This document shows, piece by piece, positions 1 to 10,739 of a stretch of 64,000 nucleotides of DNA (its first letter is position 1; every line of letters starts with the position of its first letter). The stretch is taken from positions 868,001-932,000 of the forward strand of contig JAVHKY010000030.1 in NCBI GenBank assembly GCA_035079385.1, given 5' to 3'. This DNA comes from Aspidiotus rigidus (lineage: Eukaryota > Arthropoda > Insecta > Hemiptera > Diaspididae). The position numbers were made by a program, and so were the translations under genes. The notes beneath the pieces were generated by a model that saw only the letters and a list, made by a program, of their open reading frames with translations, was not told the DNA's origin and searched no databases.

Positions 1-30
1 TTATTAGCCAAAGATTTACAAAGATTTTTA

Positions 31-1720
31 GTGCACAACTTACCAAGGTTTCAAAATCAAGGTGAAAACTGAGTCAGCACCTGGTAACTTTCACATTATT
101 GTGAGAAGAAGGACATTTCTTTCCTGGATCGTATAAAATATCCTTTCTCCTACATGACTCGCAGAAGGACAACTCTGTCACATCAACCCAATCAACTCTA
201 AATTGACTCGCTATAATGACCAGAATTCGACTCGAAATCGTATTTAGTTCCATCTAATTTCAATCGGAAACCGACCCAAACTGACTAGAAGCCGACTCAA
301 AATCGACCAATCCTCTCTAGCATCAAATCATCGGCGGCGTCATAATTTAGTCGACTCCATTATAGTTTGATATCGACTAGAAATCGATGTCGATTTTTGG
401 GTCATCATATGTCTCTTATCGGCCGAAGAGTTGCTATCGATGGAGGAATTTCATAAATTCGTAGTGCACAACTTACTACGGTTTTGGAATCAAGGTGAAA
501 AATGAGTCGACCCACAATCTCGACGGCCTCATTTGACTATAAGAATTACGAAAGAAGTAGTATTAGAAAAGATGTTACAGTAGGCCATTTTCAGCCTGCA
601 ACACATTCGACGATGCATTAGCGATGCATTAGCGTAGGAAGGTCTCTACCCTAAGGGAGGAGGGAGCGGGTTCAAGAAGGAAAATCTATGATATGAAAGA
701 AGAATTTGGTCAAGTGAATTTCCGAAGGGACGGAAATCTATTCTCTTGATAGTAACTAACCTCCTCCCTCGTACAGGTTTCGGAAAAAGGCAGCTCTTTC
801 GTATCAACCGAATGAACCATGTCGACTCCAAATCGACTCTAAAGTGACTCGCTACATAGACCAAAACTCGACTCAAAATCGTATTTAGTTCCGTCTAATT
901 TCAATCAGAAATCACTGGAAGCCAACTCAAAATCGACTGTTCTTCTCTAGCATCGACTCATGGGCGACGTCGCAATTGAGTCGATTTAAAGAGACGGCGG
1001 AATTTCGTAAATTTGTAGTGCACAACTTACCAAGGTTTCAGAATCGAGGTAAGAGTTGACTCGCGGTATTAGATTCAAACATCGACATTGCATCGATGTG
1101 ACCATTGCTCCACAGACCAAGAATAATCAAGATTCTCAATGATCCTCGTTACCTACATAGTTATGACTGCACATTCCACCTGCGAGTAGCAAAGTCAGTA
1201 AACAGACAGAATACTACAGGGCCTGACTGTACATCGATGCCAGATCGACATCGATTATCAGAAAACTACAAAGTCAAATCGACTTGGAATCGACGCGAAG
1301 ATGCAACGGACTTTGTGTCGATAGAAAAATTTACTCAAAATCGACGTGACAAATAAAGCCAAAATATAGACAATATCATAATCAACCTGATATCGACGTC
1401 GACGTAAAGTCGATTTCAGTGATATACCTACAAAATTTCGACCCAGCTATCGAAAGAAGTGAATTCTAGATTGATTTGACGTCGATTATCGATCGACGCT
1501 GGAAGATCCGACTTCAAATCGACGGTCAACATGGTTCATCGAGAAACTTTTCTGATAAAAGGACGTCACTCGTTCTAAAATTTCCAGATCGAATTTTCGA
1601 CACATCCTATGAAAGGCGGGACATAGTTACTTTTTCAGGTTATACTTTTCATTGTTTTGGAAGACTTGCAAGTTGTTGTGGGTTTCGCACTATTTAAAAA
1701 GCCATCACCATAAGGTTATA
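31..1720 (+). repeat. TCGAC-rich composite repeat (family 1), copy 1
   Basis: Dense in TCGAC, GTCGAC and CGACTC. The module GTGCACAACTTACCAAGG occurs at 31, in variant form at about 463, and at about 1017. It is followed by 'aggtgaaaa-tgagtcga' type sequence. A leader module (TATTTAGTTCC, then TCTAATTTCAATC) occurs at 241 and again at 882, so the segment contains a direct duplication with a period of about 641 bp. After 1160 comes the GCGAGTAGCAAAGTC module, also found at about 7696 and inverted at about 41290. The trailing part (about 1370-1530) has the 'gatttgacgtcgatt' type tail sequence also seen near 9730 and 54150. This copy has little or no central tandem array. No coding signal is visible; short open frames here are by-products of low stop density. 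Confidence 0.8.
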
Positions 1721-1725
1721 CGAGG

Positions 1726-3140
1726 ATGCAGAAGGCGCTTACAAAGAAACAGAAAAGAAAAAATGCTCAACCCACCTTTCTGGTATGTTCTCTACTTTTC
1801 AAGTTCATTCACCAAGTTTTCCTGATACGAGAGAAGAAAAAGGATTGTTGCTCTTCGCCCCCCGACGAAGAACACTTTTTCCACAATAAATTATCGATTT
1901 TCCCTCTCTCATCATCAGTCAAAGCAATAACCGGATAACTCGCCTTGTTTTCCGCATCTGTCCTTTTGAAATATTAGTGGGTCAGTACGAATAGATATAC
2001 GAGTACGTAAAAAAATGAGCAGAAAGGCTTATAATATCCTACACGTGAGAGGGTGTATCGCGCGATTCACGATTTACTTTGTACAGCTGCGGGAACTTCC
2101 GCCATCATTACAATCGTTAACCCCTTCGCTTTCGCCACGGCGTAAGACACTGTAAATACTTTTTTCCCAATGATACAAACACAAGGGAGTTAGCTAATTC
2201 ACTTCGAACAAAAAAAATCGATGCGAAGGGAAAATTATCCGCGAGCCTCTTATGTCCAAACTATATCATCGATGTTCATTGAGAGGAGGCTTTATCAAAA
2301 ATTTACGCAAACGATAGAAATCGTTTAAGCGGAAACGAGTACATTTTACAGATGACAACAATAATAATAATTTTCATTAAACTTCCGCGGGATAATTGCA
2401 TTTTGCCCTTTTTATCCGAGATGAAGTTGATCGAATGATTTATTATTATCTGTATATTTTGTACGTTCCCGTGACGTAATTTTTCAATTATATACGAAAA
2501 AAAAATAATAATAAAAAAGAATAGAAGAAAAGAAAAAAAAAAAGAGTTATTAGAGAGTAGAATTCTGCGAGGCTTATTCGTAATTAAGAGAAGCTCGATA
2601 ATAGAAATTTTTCTGATATCATTAATAATACATTGTTTTCGGATATGTTCGCGCGAGTAAATTAGAATATTTCGCCGTTCAAGGAAAGGACGTTATCAAG
2701 GCGCAATGCACAGGTGAGACATTGTATTTTAATTACCCGACTCGCATTATCTTTTTTGTATCTATCTATTCTGTCAAGCTCAAAGAGAGAAAAGAAAAAG
2801 TATGCGATCGATCGACTACCATTTTTCGAGTGCTTCTTAATTCTGGCAAAATATTTCCAAGAAATAAAATACGTATACTTAGGTTACCTATGCTCGCTTG
2901 ATAACCTCGGGCTTCGATTGGCAATTACGCTGATTGAATAGAACGAAGAAATAAAAAATACTCACTCCTTTCGGATATAATTTTTGCTTTTTTCAATATC
3001 GATATACGTAGGTACGCTTCTCTATTTTCATCGTTCAACTTTTCGTTTTTTGTTATGACTCACCTGCAAAATACAAACAAACCAAAATAATTAGTTTAAT
3101 CTTATAACAATCGTAAATCGTTTGACACTCCTCTTTATTA
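1726..3140. other. Repeat-poor AT-rich block, no gene seen
   Basis: Sequence with A/T runs, TAAT-type cores and scattered CpGs (for example GTATCGCGCGATTCACG near 2055), quite unlike the TCGAC repeats on its left. An A-rich simple-sequence stretch lies at about 2498-2545. No reading frame shows coding character. It could be intronic or intergenic regulatory DNA; that is inference from composition only. Confidence 0.4.
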
Positions 3141-3143
3141 TTG

Positions 3144-3253
3144 TATAAAATTGCCGGAAATTGCTTTCATTCGAGTATAAAAACCGACAGACTCCCAAGA
3201 AAGACAACTACTCAGTCTTCAGTCCTAAAACTTCAAATTTTTACAACATAGAT
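3144..3253 (+). promoter_or_regulatory. Candidate core promoter: TATA boxes plus initiator-like motifs
   Basis: TATAAAA lies at 3144-3150 and TATAAAAA at 3176-3183. Arthropod initiator-like motifs are TCATTC at 3167-3172, about 25 bp after the first TATA box, and TCAGTC at 3212-3217 with a second CAGTC at 3220-3224. The second TATA to TCAGTC spacing, about 38 bp, is a little longer than the usual ~30. The transition from the block to a TATA box, an initiator, a short A/C-rich leader and then an ATG at 3254 is the layout of compact insect promoters. It is a motif match only. Confidence 0.35.
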
Positions 3254-3421
3254 ATGGCGGATGAAAAATTCTACTCCAAAAGATCCTTGTTCGGCAGTTG
3301 GAAACTCCCCAAATTGTCTACGAACACGACCACGGGTGGGTTAAATACCGACCAAACTCTCACTTTCGTCGTGTGGTTTCTTGACTGCTCAACTGCGTCG
3401 TTAGTTCGTGTGAAGGAGTGA
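3254..3421 (+). CDS. Possible first exon or small protein downstream of a TATA promoter
   Basis: An ATG at 3254 opens a 55-residue frame ending in TGA at 3419-3421. The N-terminal part is polar and basic (starts MADEKFYSKRSLFG) and has no signal peptide. I do not recognise the family. The frame is open further upstream to 3161, but an ATG upstream would lie before the second TATA box, so 3254 is the start that fits the promoter motifs. A G|GTGGGT sequence near 3336-3342 could be a 5' splice site, in which case only about the first 27 residues would be coding and this would be exon 1. The alternative is a chance frame; 55 codons carry no statistical weight by themselves. Only the promoter context raises it above background. 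Confidence 0.2.
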   Translation: MADEKFYSKRSLFGSWKLPKLSTNTTTGGLNTDQTLTFVVWFLDCSTASLVRVKE

Positions 3422-3689
3422 AGAAAACGTGGGGAGAGTGCAGGTAATTGAAGTTGAGGGAATTCTGAGTGATTGCAATGAAGGAGGAACGGTAGTTTGG
3501 GAGTAAAGGGCACGAGAAAAGGTGTCAAATGGCAATAATTGCAGATACAAGGAGATAGAATGGGTGAGGAGGGTGGCCCAATTTCCAGATTCCTCGGGGC
3601 GGAACTCTTTCTGCATGAGAAGAATTATAATCAATCTAAATTTTCCGAAGGTCGTACCTGCCGGTAAGAATTGAAAACGGTACTGGAAT
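3422..3689. other. No feature seen
   Basis: Purine-rich plus strand with no recognisable gene or repeat. If 3254-3421 is a spliced exon this would be intron. Confidence 0.3.
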
Positions 3690-3930
3690 TTCGTAAATTT
3701 GTAGTGCACAACTTACCAAGGTTTCGGAAAAGTAAAAAATGAGTCGACCCGTGTTATTGATTCAAACGTCGACATCGCATCTATGTGACCATTGCTCGAC
3801 CGGTCAAGCATGATCAAGATTCCTCTGATGAATGATTTTTGACAGGAGATTGGATTTTTTTGGTCGCGTGGTATAAATCGTGTTATGATATCAAAATGAT
3901 TCATACTGATGATCAATTTAGATGGCCGTT
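3690..3930 (+). repeat. TCGAC family 1, leader-module fragment
   Basis: GTAGTGCACAACTTACCAAG at 3701-3720 matches the module near 1015 almost exactly. It is followed by 'atgagtcgaccc', 'aacgtcgacatcgcatc' and 'ggtcaagcatgatcaagatt', the same order as at 1015-1140 and 7550-7660. It stops before the AGTAGCAAAG module and has no tandem array, so it is a 3'-truncated copy. Confidence 0.75.
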
Positions 3931-3954
3931 GTCCAGAAATCTCGTTGAGGCAAA

Positions 3955-4160
3955 AGGCAAAAAATGTCTAGCGAGTTGAAATTTTCCAAGTCCAGTTTTT
4001 TTTTGCCGCATATTGATGCTGGACTTGGAAAAATTTTGAATACCAAACTATCTATATATATTTATGAGGTTGGAACTTGGAAAAATTTTTGGTAGTTCAG
4101 TTTTTGCCGGACATCATAAGGCGCTCGGCGAATTTTTTTAAATAATCCCACTCAGAAGTG
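3955..4160. repeat. Family 2 repeat fragment (TCCAAGTCC / GCCGGACATCAT)
   Basis: 'ttttccaagtccag' and the reverse-complement-like 'ctggacttggaaaaatttt' flank a short AT segment, giving a local inverted repeat. 'gccggacatcataaggcg' near 4109 recurs as 'gccggacatcatacggcg' near 18788. It is a diverged member of the family that fills 17.7-18.9 kb. Confidence 0.6.
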
Positions 4161-4164
4161 GATG

Positions 4165-4554
4165 TTTTTCACATGTAAATTGTAAGAAACAGGAGCGAAT
4201 AGCACTAGAACGGAGTTTCCTGGGTGATGGCTAGTGACAGTGTCTAACCAGACTTAGATCCCGACTTGGAGCCGTCGATGTAAAATTTTACAATGCTTCG
4301 AATGATATCTTTTCGCTTTCAGGAAGACTCGAGTTCAACAAACTGAATTGGAATACAAGTTTTTGTCGGAAACACGAACCACTCAAGTGATTTTAAAGGT
4401 ATTTTTAACGCTTAAAACGACGCCAATTTTTGTTTTTTGTTGGTACGTCACCAGCTTTATCTCTTCTTCTTATATCCTCTCCTTCAAAAAATCTTGCATA
4501 TGAAATCCCGTACCACACGCCTTTTCCAGAGCAATCCCATATGTACCCGATCTT
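4165..4554. other. No gene seen
   Basis: Mixed-composition sequence without a convincing coding frame, RNA or repeat. It directly precedes a LINE-like 3' end and may be eroded element sequence. Confidence 0.3.
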
Positions 4555-4620
4555 TACTTTTCTATAAACTCAAGAGCTGATGACCGTCGAACAGTCGCAA
4601 AACTCGCTAGTAAGCAGAAT
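4555..4620 (+). mobile_element. LINE-like 3' end remnant
   Basis: 'gagctgatgaccgtcgaacagtcgcaaaactcg', quoted in parts: GAGCTGATGACC, then GTCGCAAAACTCG. This resembles the sequence just after the LINE relic at 17.1 kb (GAGCTGATGACCC, then GGTCGCATAGCTCG). The two are probably 3' tails of one non-LTR family. No coding part survives at this copy. Confidence 0.45.
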
Positions 4621-6135
4621 CAAACAAGAATAGATCGTTCGAAGATGAATCCTTCCTCTACTCTTCTCAACCTTTCTCAGTCCACAAGGTTCACTTTCTC
4701 ACTCAAAACCACGTATGTTTCAAACGAAAATCCATCCGCAGTACGGAAGAATTCACGGCGAGTTCAATATAAAACAAGTTAAATTGTCGATTAAGGAGTG
4801 AAACTCAAATGAATTTTAGGTTAGAATGCAAGATACATATATGGAAAAAATCGACAGGAAAATACGAATCGGTCGTACAGGATTTATGGCAGAAAGGAGC
4901 TGAGAAGAACCAGAGGACCACGAGCATAAGTTTTCATTAGGCTTCAACATGAGTATCAGCCACTGCAATATTAAGTAACCGTAAGCTCGAGGAAAGCCTA
5001 GCATCCTTTCCAACACGCTATTCAGAGGTACTTTGGAGAACTACTGTATTAATAAATAAAATTAAATTAAAAATAGGGTTGCTCGATAAAAACTTGGTCC
5101 TCAATCGTACGAAATCAAATTATTTCAAACGATAAAAATTGAATAAGTTCGTAAACTAAACTAATTTCGATAACAAAAATACGTCGATTCAACTCAAGTT
5201 CCCACTTGAATTCGTTTTATATTCCATCCACTAACAAAGACTGAAAAACGTCTTTTGAACATAACGATAGAATAATTGATAAACAATTAATTCCTTTTAA
5301 GCCTCGGAATGATGATAATATTTTATGGTGAGTCTTTCCCCAAAATTTCCGCGCTTCAACAATACTCTACCTTGAAATGGAACAAAAACATGAGCTAAAG
5401 CCTTCATTAACCTAAATTCGAGCTTAAGACATGGTCAAGATGACTTCTGAAACTTAATCCAGATTCGACTTCAGATTCAAGTGGCTGTCATTTAAAGCCA
5501 CGAGCCAAATTCGAGGATAATACTTTAAGAAGTCATCGGCGTTATTAAAGTAGGTTCGAAATTTAATAAAAATTCTTTCACATGTACAGAAAATAAAGTT
5601 AAAGAATACGGATGCACTTAAATTTCTTTTGATGCTGAACATGAACCAGCAACATCGATTTCAAAGTAAAACGTTAGAATTGGCCATAATTCAAATTTCT
5701 CGGCGTGGATCTCGGAAGAAAGTAGGAAATGATACCATAATAATGTTTTATTTGATCATTAATATTCGCCAATTAATCGAACTATCAAAGAAGACATTTT
5801 TTAGCAACAACATATTTATAGAGACGAGATTAACAGATTCTGGCGAGAATACAGGTGCAATGCTCTTTAACATAATCCCACAATTCATCTAGATTCGGTT
5901 AAAAAATTTTGAATTATTGTACAGGACACGTCTCGAAACTCATATTTCAATTTTACTAGCCGCCCATGTGTGATCGTGAATTCTAACCACAGAAAACGTG
6001 TTTTTCTCCAAAATAATAGCCCTATCATGTCAACTATTCCTAGATGATCGCTGATGATTCTTTGTTGTATACGAAGTCCTATATTTTGCATCACTTCACG
6101 ACAAAAAGATTAATTTAACCATCCTTGAATAGTGT
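4621..6135. other. No gene or repeat recognised
   Basis: AT-rich sequence with only short frames of random character. A short hydrophobic minus-strand frame at 4816-5016 was considered and not supported. Confidence 0.35.
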
Positions 6136-6139
6136 GCCA

Positions 6140-6990
6140 TTGAATGAATGGTTGTATCAACAATAGGTCCGCGCCATTCCGAAGAGCGAGCGTAGACAAA
6201 AATCGTATTTTCAATACAAAAGCGCGCAAACTTGAGGGAAAAAAATACAATCACAAATTTTACTAGAAGACACTCGTGACCATGGGGCTGCCGTATACGT
6301 ATAAGTAGTAAAATTATCGAATCACGAAAATTATATTACAACAAAATAGAGGGCAACGACGTTTGAAAAATGATGATTAGCCAATTTGATTTCGAACAGG
6401 TATCGCGCATACGTTTTCTCAGATGTTTATCGTACAATTTGACAATCTAAAATATAAGCGGCAATCCACTTTTGGTTTACAAAATAAAAATGAAAGACAT
6501 TGAAGGGAAGAAGAAAAAAAAAAAAAAAAATCGACAGTAGCTTTAGGTACACCGATACCAACGAGTACTTTCATTCAAATATATTATTAATACCGAGCAT
6601 GTTTACATAATTTTTTGTTAATCAATTTATCAACCGTAGTTTATTTGCATTAAGTGTATACGGCGAGCAACTTTCACTATATTATACTCTTGAAATTAAA
6701 CAGCAACGGAACAATAAGTGTTCTAAACAGCTAGCATCGATATCACCATCGGTGATATTTTATTGTATTGTATACTATAGGCTGCAGTACAAATGGTCAT
6801 CGACTTTCCATATACCAATAAATGTACCGCATTGGAATTGCTAATCAATTCCAACGACTTCCAAGGCGCTCTAGGTGGCGCACCTATGGACCTTGCGCGG
6901 CGAAAATGGAAAATCGTTTTGCGGCGCGCGAGTAGTGACTTTCAATTCTGAAAAATGTAAGCTTACCAATGCTACAAACAATTGTGTACC
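6140..6990. other. Repeat-poor CpG-bearing block with small hairpins
   Basis: Contains GCGCG and TATACG motifs typical of the other repeat-poor blocks. Small hairpins are ATATCACC/GGTGATAT around 6738-6756 and TTGGAATT/AATTCCAA at 6832-6839 and 6847-6854. A poly-A tract of about 17 lies near 6514-6530. No gene is visible. Confidence 0.35.
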
Positions 6991-7295
6991 GGATGAGGAA
7001 TGACGAAGGAAAGAGCAGCTAGAAGACACTCAACGTGAATGAAAGTTTTCTGAAGTTTGGGAAAAATTGCAGCATTTTGCTAGGAGAATTTAATGACAAC
7101 TACTCAGAAGGCAATACTAGAAGAACATTCAGAAAAGTTTGAATTGCAACTGTCAATATGAGGAAACTGTACAATATTTGAAGTAACATCGAACATTTCT
7201 TTATCCTTTGATCTTCATTCAACACATCACTTTTTCACATTATGGCACAATCTTTGTCCCCCATCTATTTTGCTGGGGAGGGGAGGGAGTAATCT
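6991..7295. other. No feature seen
   Basis: No coding frame or repeat recognised. It ends at the leader of the next TCGAC composite. Confidence 0.3.
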
Positions 7296-7299
7296 TCTC

Positions 7300-9965
7300 T
7301 GATACGTCGATTTAGTTCCACACAGTGTTGTTCGCAACTCGTCTCAAAATGACAGAAAGTCAACTCAAAATCGACAGCTTCTTCTGACCACCAATTCATC
7401 GTCGATATCGAAATTAAATGATCCACCAGGAATCAAAGTCGGTTTTGAGTCGATTATTCGTCATTAATTCCCAAAAGACTTGCAATCGACATCCAGATTT
7501 TGTAAATTCCAAGATACTATTTCAATAGGATTTTAAAATCGAAGTAAAAATGAGTTGACAAATGGTATTAGATTTCAACAACGACTGAAAAGTGAAAATT
7601 GACGTCGATATTGCGTCCATTTACCTATTGTTGCACTGGTCAAGCATGATTAGAATTTCTACAGGTTTATCTTATTTAACAACACTTTCTATCCGCAAGT
7701 AGCAAAGTGACTGAACACACATACAACGTATCAAGGGGCGACTGTACCTACATCAACTTTTAACGTTGATTTGAGCTTTATTCCTCACCAGAGAGCAACA
7801 AATTGACTGGGAATTGACGCGATAGGTCAATTTCAGGTCAATCAAAAAATAAATTTTAGCTATTTCAGGTTGATTCGAGTCTACCTGCGTACATCACCAA
7901 AGAGCAATAAATTAACTCGAAATTGACGCAACACAGACGTCAATTTCAGGTTGATAGAAAAATTTGAAGAAGTCGACTCCAGGTTCTTGTTGATTTCAGG
8001 TCGATTAAAGTCTACCAGCATAAATAACCAGAGAACAACAAATTGACTTGAGAAGTCAATTTCAGGTTGATCAGGTCAACTCAAAAACAACTCCAGATTG
8101 ACTGAATTTCAGTTCAATTCAAGGCTATCAGTGTACATCACCAGAGAGCAACAAATTGACATGAAATTTGACGCATAGGTCGATAAAAAATTTGATGAGG
8201 TTGACTCAGAGGTCGGTTCAAGTCTACAAGCGTACATCACCAGAAAGCAACAAATCAACTTGAAATTGACGCAATAGAGAAGCCAATTTCAGGTCAATTC
8301 AAGTCTACCAGCGTACATTACCAAAGAGCAGAAAATACACTTGAAATTGAGGCAACAGAGGAGTTATCTTCAGGTCAATAAACCAATTTTGGACAAGTTG
8401 TCTCAAAGTCAACTCCAGTCCGGATTGACGTCAATTTCAGGTGGATTCAAGTTCTTAGCAAAGGTACATCACCAAAGAGCAACAAACTGACTTGAAATTG
8501 ACGCAATAGGTCGATTTCAGGTCAATCGAAGAATCAACTTCAGCTTGATGTCAATTTCAGGTTGATTCGAGTCTGAGAGCGACAAATTGGCTCGAAATCG
8601 ACGCAATACAGAAGTCAATTTCAGGTTAGTAGAAAAATTTGGAGAAGTCGACTCAAAGTCGACTCCAGATTCTTGTTGATTTCAGGTCGACTCTCTACCA
8701 GCATTCATCACCAGAGAACGATTCATTGACTTGAATTTGACGCCGTAGAGAAGTCACTTTCTGGTTGATTAGAAAATCTGGGTAGGTCAACTCAAAATCA
8801 ACTCCAGATTGACTGAATTTCAGGTCACCAGAGAGCAACAAATTGACATGAAATTGACGCAACAAACTCAGTTTTTTAAATCGATAAAAAAATTTGATCA
8901 GGTTGACTCAAAATTGACTCTTGATTGATGGTGACTTTAGATCGATTCAAGTCTATGAGCTTAGATCACCAGAAAGCGAGAAATTGACTTGAAGTCAACA
9001 AAAAAGAGAGGTCAATTTCAGGTCAATCACAAAATTTAAAGAAGTGAACTCAAAGTGAACTTTGGATTAACGGCAATTCCAGGTTGATCCGAGTCTACCA
9101 GCGTACATATTGACGCAATAAAGAAGTCACTCAAACCAATTTTGGGTCGATAAAAAAATTTGGTGAGGTCAATTCATTATTGACTCCAGATTGACGTTGA
9201 TTTGAGGTCAATTCAAAGTCAGCTAGAGTATTTAGCCTATACATTACCAGCAAACTACCAAATTAACTGAAATAGACTCAACAGAGCAATGAATTCCAGG
9301 TTCATGCAAATGTAAGAGAAGTTGCGCAAATCCACTTTAGATCGATGTCAATTTGAGGTGGCTTGAAAGTCGACCAGCATAAAATCTTGACGCACTAAAA
9401 ATTGACAATTAATCGACGCAGTAGAGCAGTCGATGTCAGATTGATTAAAAATTTGGAGAAATCAACACAAAAATGATTCTAGATAAACGTTGCTCTGAAG
9501 CAAATTCAAAGTGGGTCAGCACACATTTTCAGAGGACTACAAATCGACGCAATCGATGAAGAAAATTGGAGAAGTCGACGCCCGATAGACTTCGATCTAC
9601 AGTTGACCAGTGCACAAATCAGTCAAAATGGATCGACCTGACATCAAGGTAAGGTCGCGGTCGATTACAACAATATATCGGTGCAATTCTGACCACGGCT
9701 TTGAACAAAATAAATTCTTGGTCGATTTGACGTCGGTGCTGGGTGTCGACTGAAAATAGACGCCAAATAGCTTTGGCATTTTAGGCTAAGACTTCTTATT
9801 GTATGTTCACAATAATTTCGAGCTACGAGGGTTATGTCCTCAGAAAACGTCCGCGTCCGAATTTCATGACGTCGTCAATGCGTTTGATTCAATTTGAGAA
9901 AATTCCGACTTTCGTGATCCTTTTACAGAAGGGCGCCACATGATAGTTGAGTTCTGAGCCTTCGA
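7300..9965 (+). repeat. TCGAC-rich composite repeat (family 1), fullest copy
   Basis: Module order, left to right: leader 'tcgatttagttcc' (7309); an eroded GTGCACAAC module (about 7500-7560); 'ggtcaagcatgattag' (about 7640); 'cgcaagtagcaaagtg' (about 7695); a central tandem array (about 7740-9590); a module with 'aatatatcggtgcaatt' (about 9672); and a tail with AGAAAACGTCCGCGT at 9842-9856. Every module except the array length recurs in another copy of the window, notably 53.47-54.5 kb. The unit is therefore a composite element with a variable repeat core. No open frame over about 60 codons lies in its core. Confidence 0.8.
7740..9590 (+). repeat. Tandem array of ~110-150 bp units
   Basis: About 14 diverged copies of a unit whose landmarks are 'catcaccagagagcaacaaa', 'ttgaaattgacgcaa', 'gtcaatttcaggt' and 'aagtcgactcaaagtcgact'. 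Landmark positions include about 7788, 7896, 8029, 8141, 8240, 8322, 8473, 8575, 8710, 8826 and 8969. Its reverse complement matches the array at 39.4-41.3 kb. Confidence 0.8.
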
Positions 9966-10735
9966 GATAAGCTATAATTCAGGGATCTATGCTAAATTTC
10001 TCTCACTGCCATTCCAGGCTAATTTTTCAAGGTCGATGAACGTGAGTTCTTCAGGACTCCAATCAATTTCACCCTCCTCCTAAACTCAAAATGTTTCTCT
10101 TAAATATTTCGAAGACGATAAAATAAATTCTAATTGCATTGAAAGTTTTCCGTGGTTATACATTGCAAAGCTAAACCCATTGTACAAACACTGAATCTCT
10201 CCCAGCATCATTGGAGCGTCTGCAAGTCAATGGTCCCCACTCCTTCCTCTCTCTCCCAACGAAAAGTTCACCTCAACCCCCTTCTCCTTCCTTTATTATT
10301 CGAGTAACTACGTATAGAAGAAGACACCGACTAAATTTTGTATCTTCGAAAACTCATATTCAACTACATTACGTACAGGTTGATCTTCTGTCACCTTTTC
10401 GTTTATAAGTATTCTTGAAGTCTGTAATATTCAGAATGATAATTGTGTAAATTCTCCTGTTAATTCTGGTATTCGTATTATTCTGTGAACTGTAGTCGTC
10501 TATACCTTGTATGTTTTCACGCGCGCTTGCTCGTGTCGCATTGAAATTCATTTTTTTTTTTTTCAAAAACGATAATTCGGTTTGACCTCCTATGTACATT
10601 GTATAATTCAAATGAGTTTGCGTTAGTGAAAAATGAATTGAAAAAGCATACAAATTCACGTACTTAGACGTTCGAAGGTTATCTACACCGTAGACTCCCG
10701 ATTCTGATGCGATTACAATTATACACAAAGTTTTG
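9966..10735. other. No gene seen
   Basis: Unremarkable sequence with a poly-T run near 10550-10563. Frames of 65 and 119 codons overlap on opposite strands and neither shows recognisable protein character. Confidence 0.35.
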
Positions 10736-10739
10736 GTAA

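Noticed and set aside
7740..9590. CRISPR array
   Set aside because: Repeats are 110-150 bp and diverged throughout, with no short identical repeats and unique spacers; eukaryotic tandem array.
10369..10728. 119-codon minus-strand frame
   Set aside because: Contains a poly-Lys stretch from a T-run and no protein-like pattern; expected by chance.
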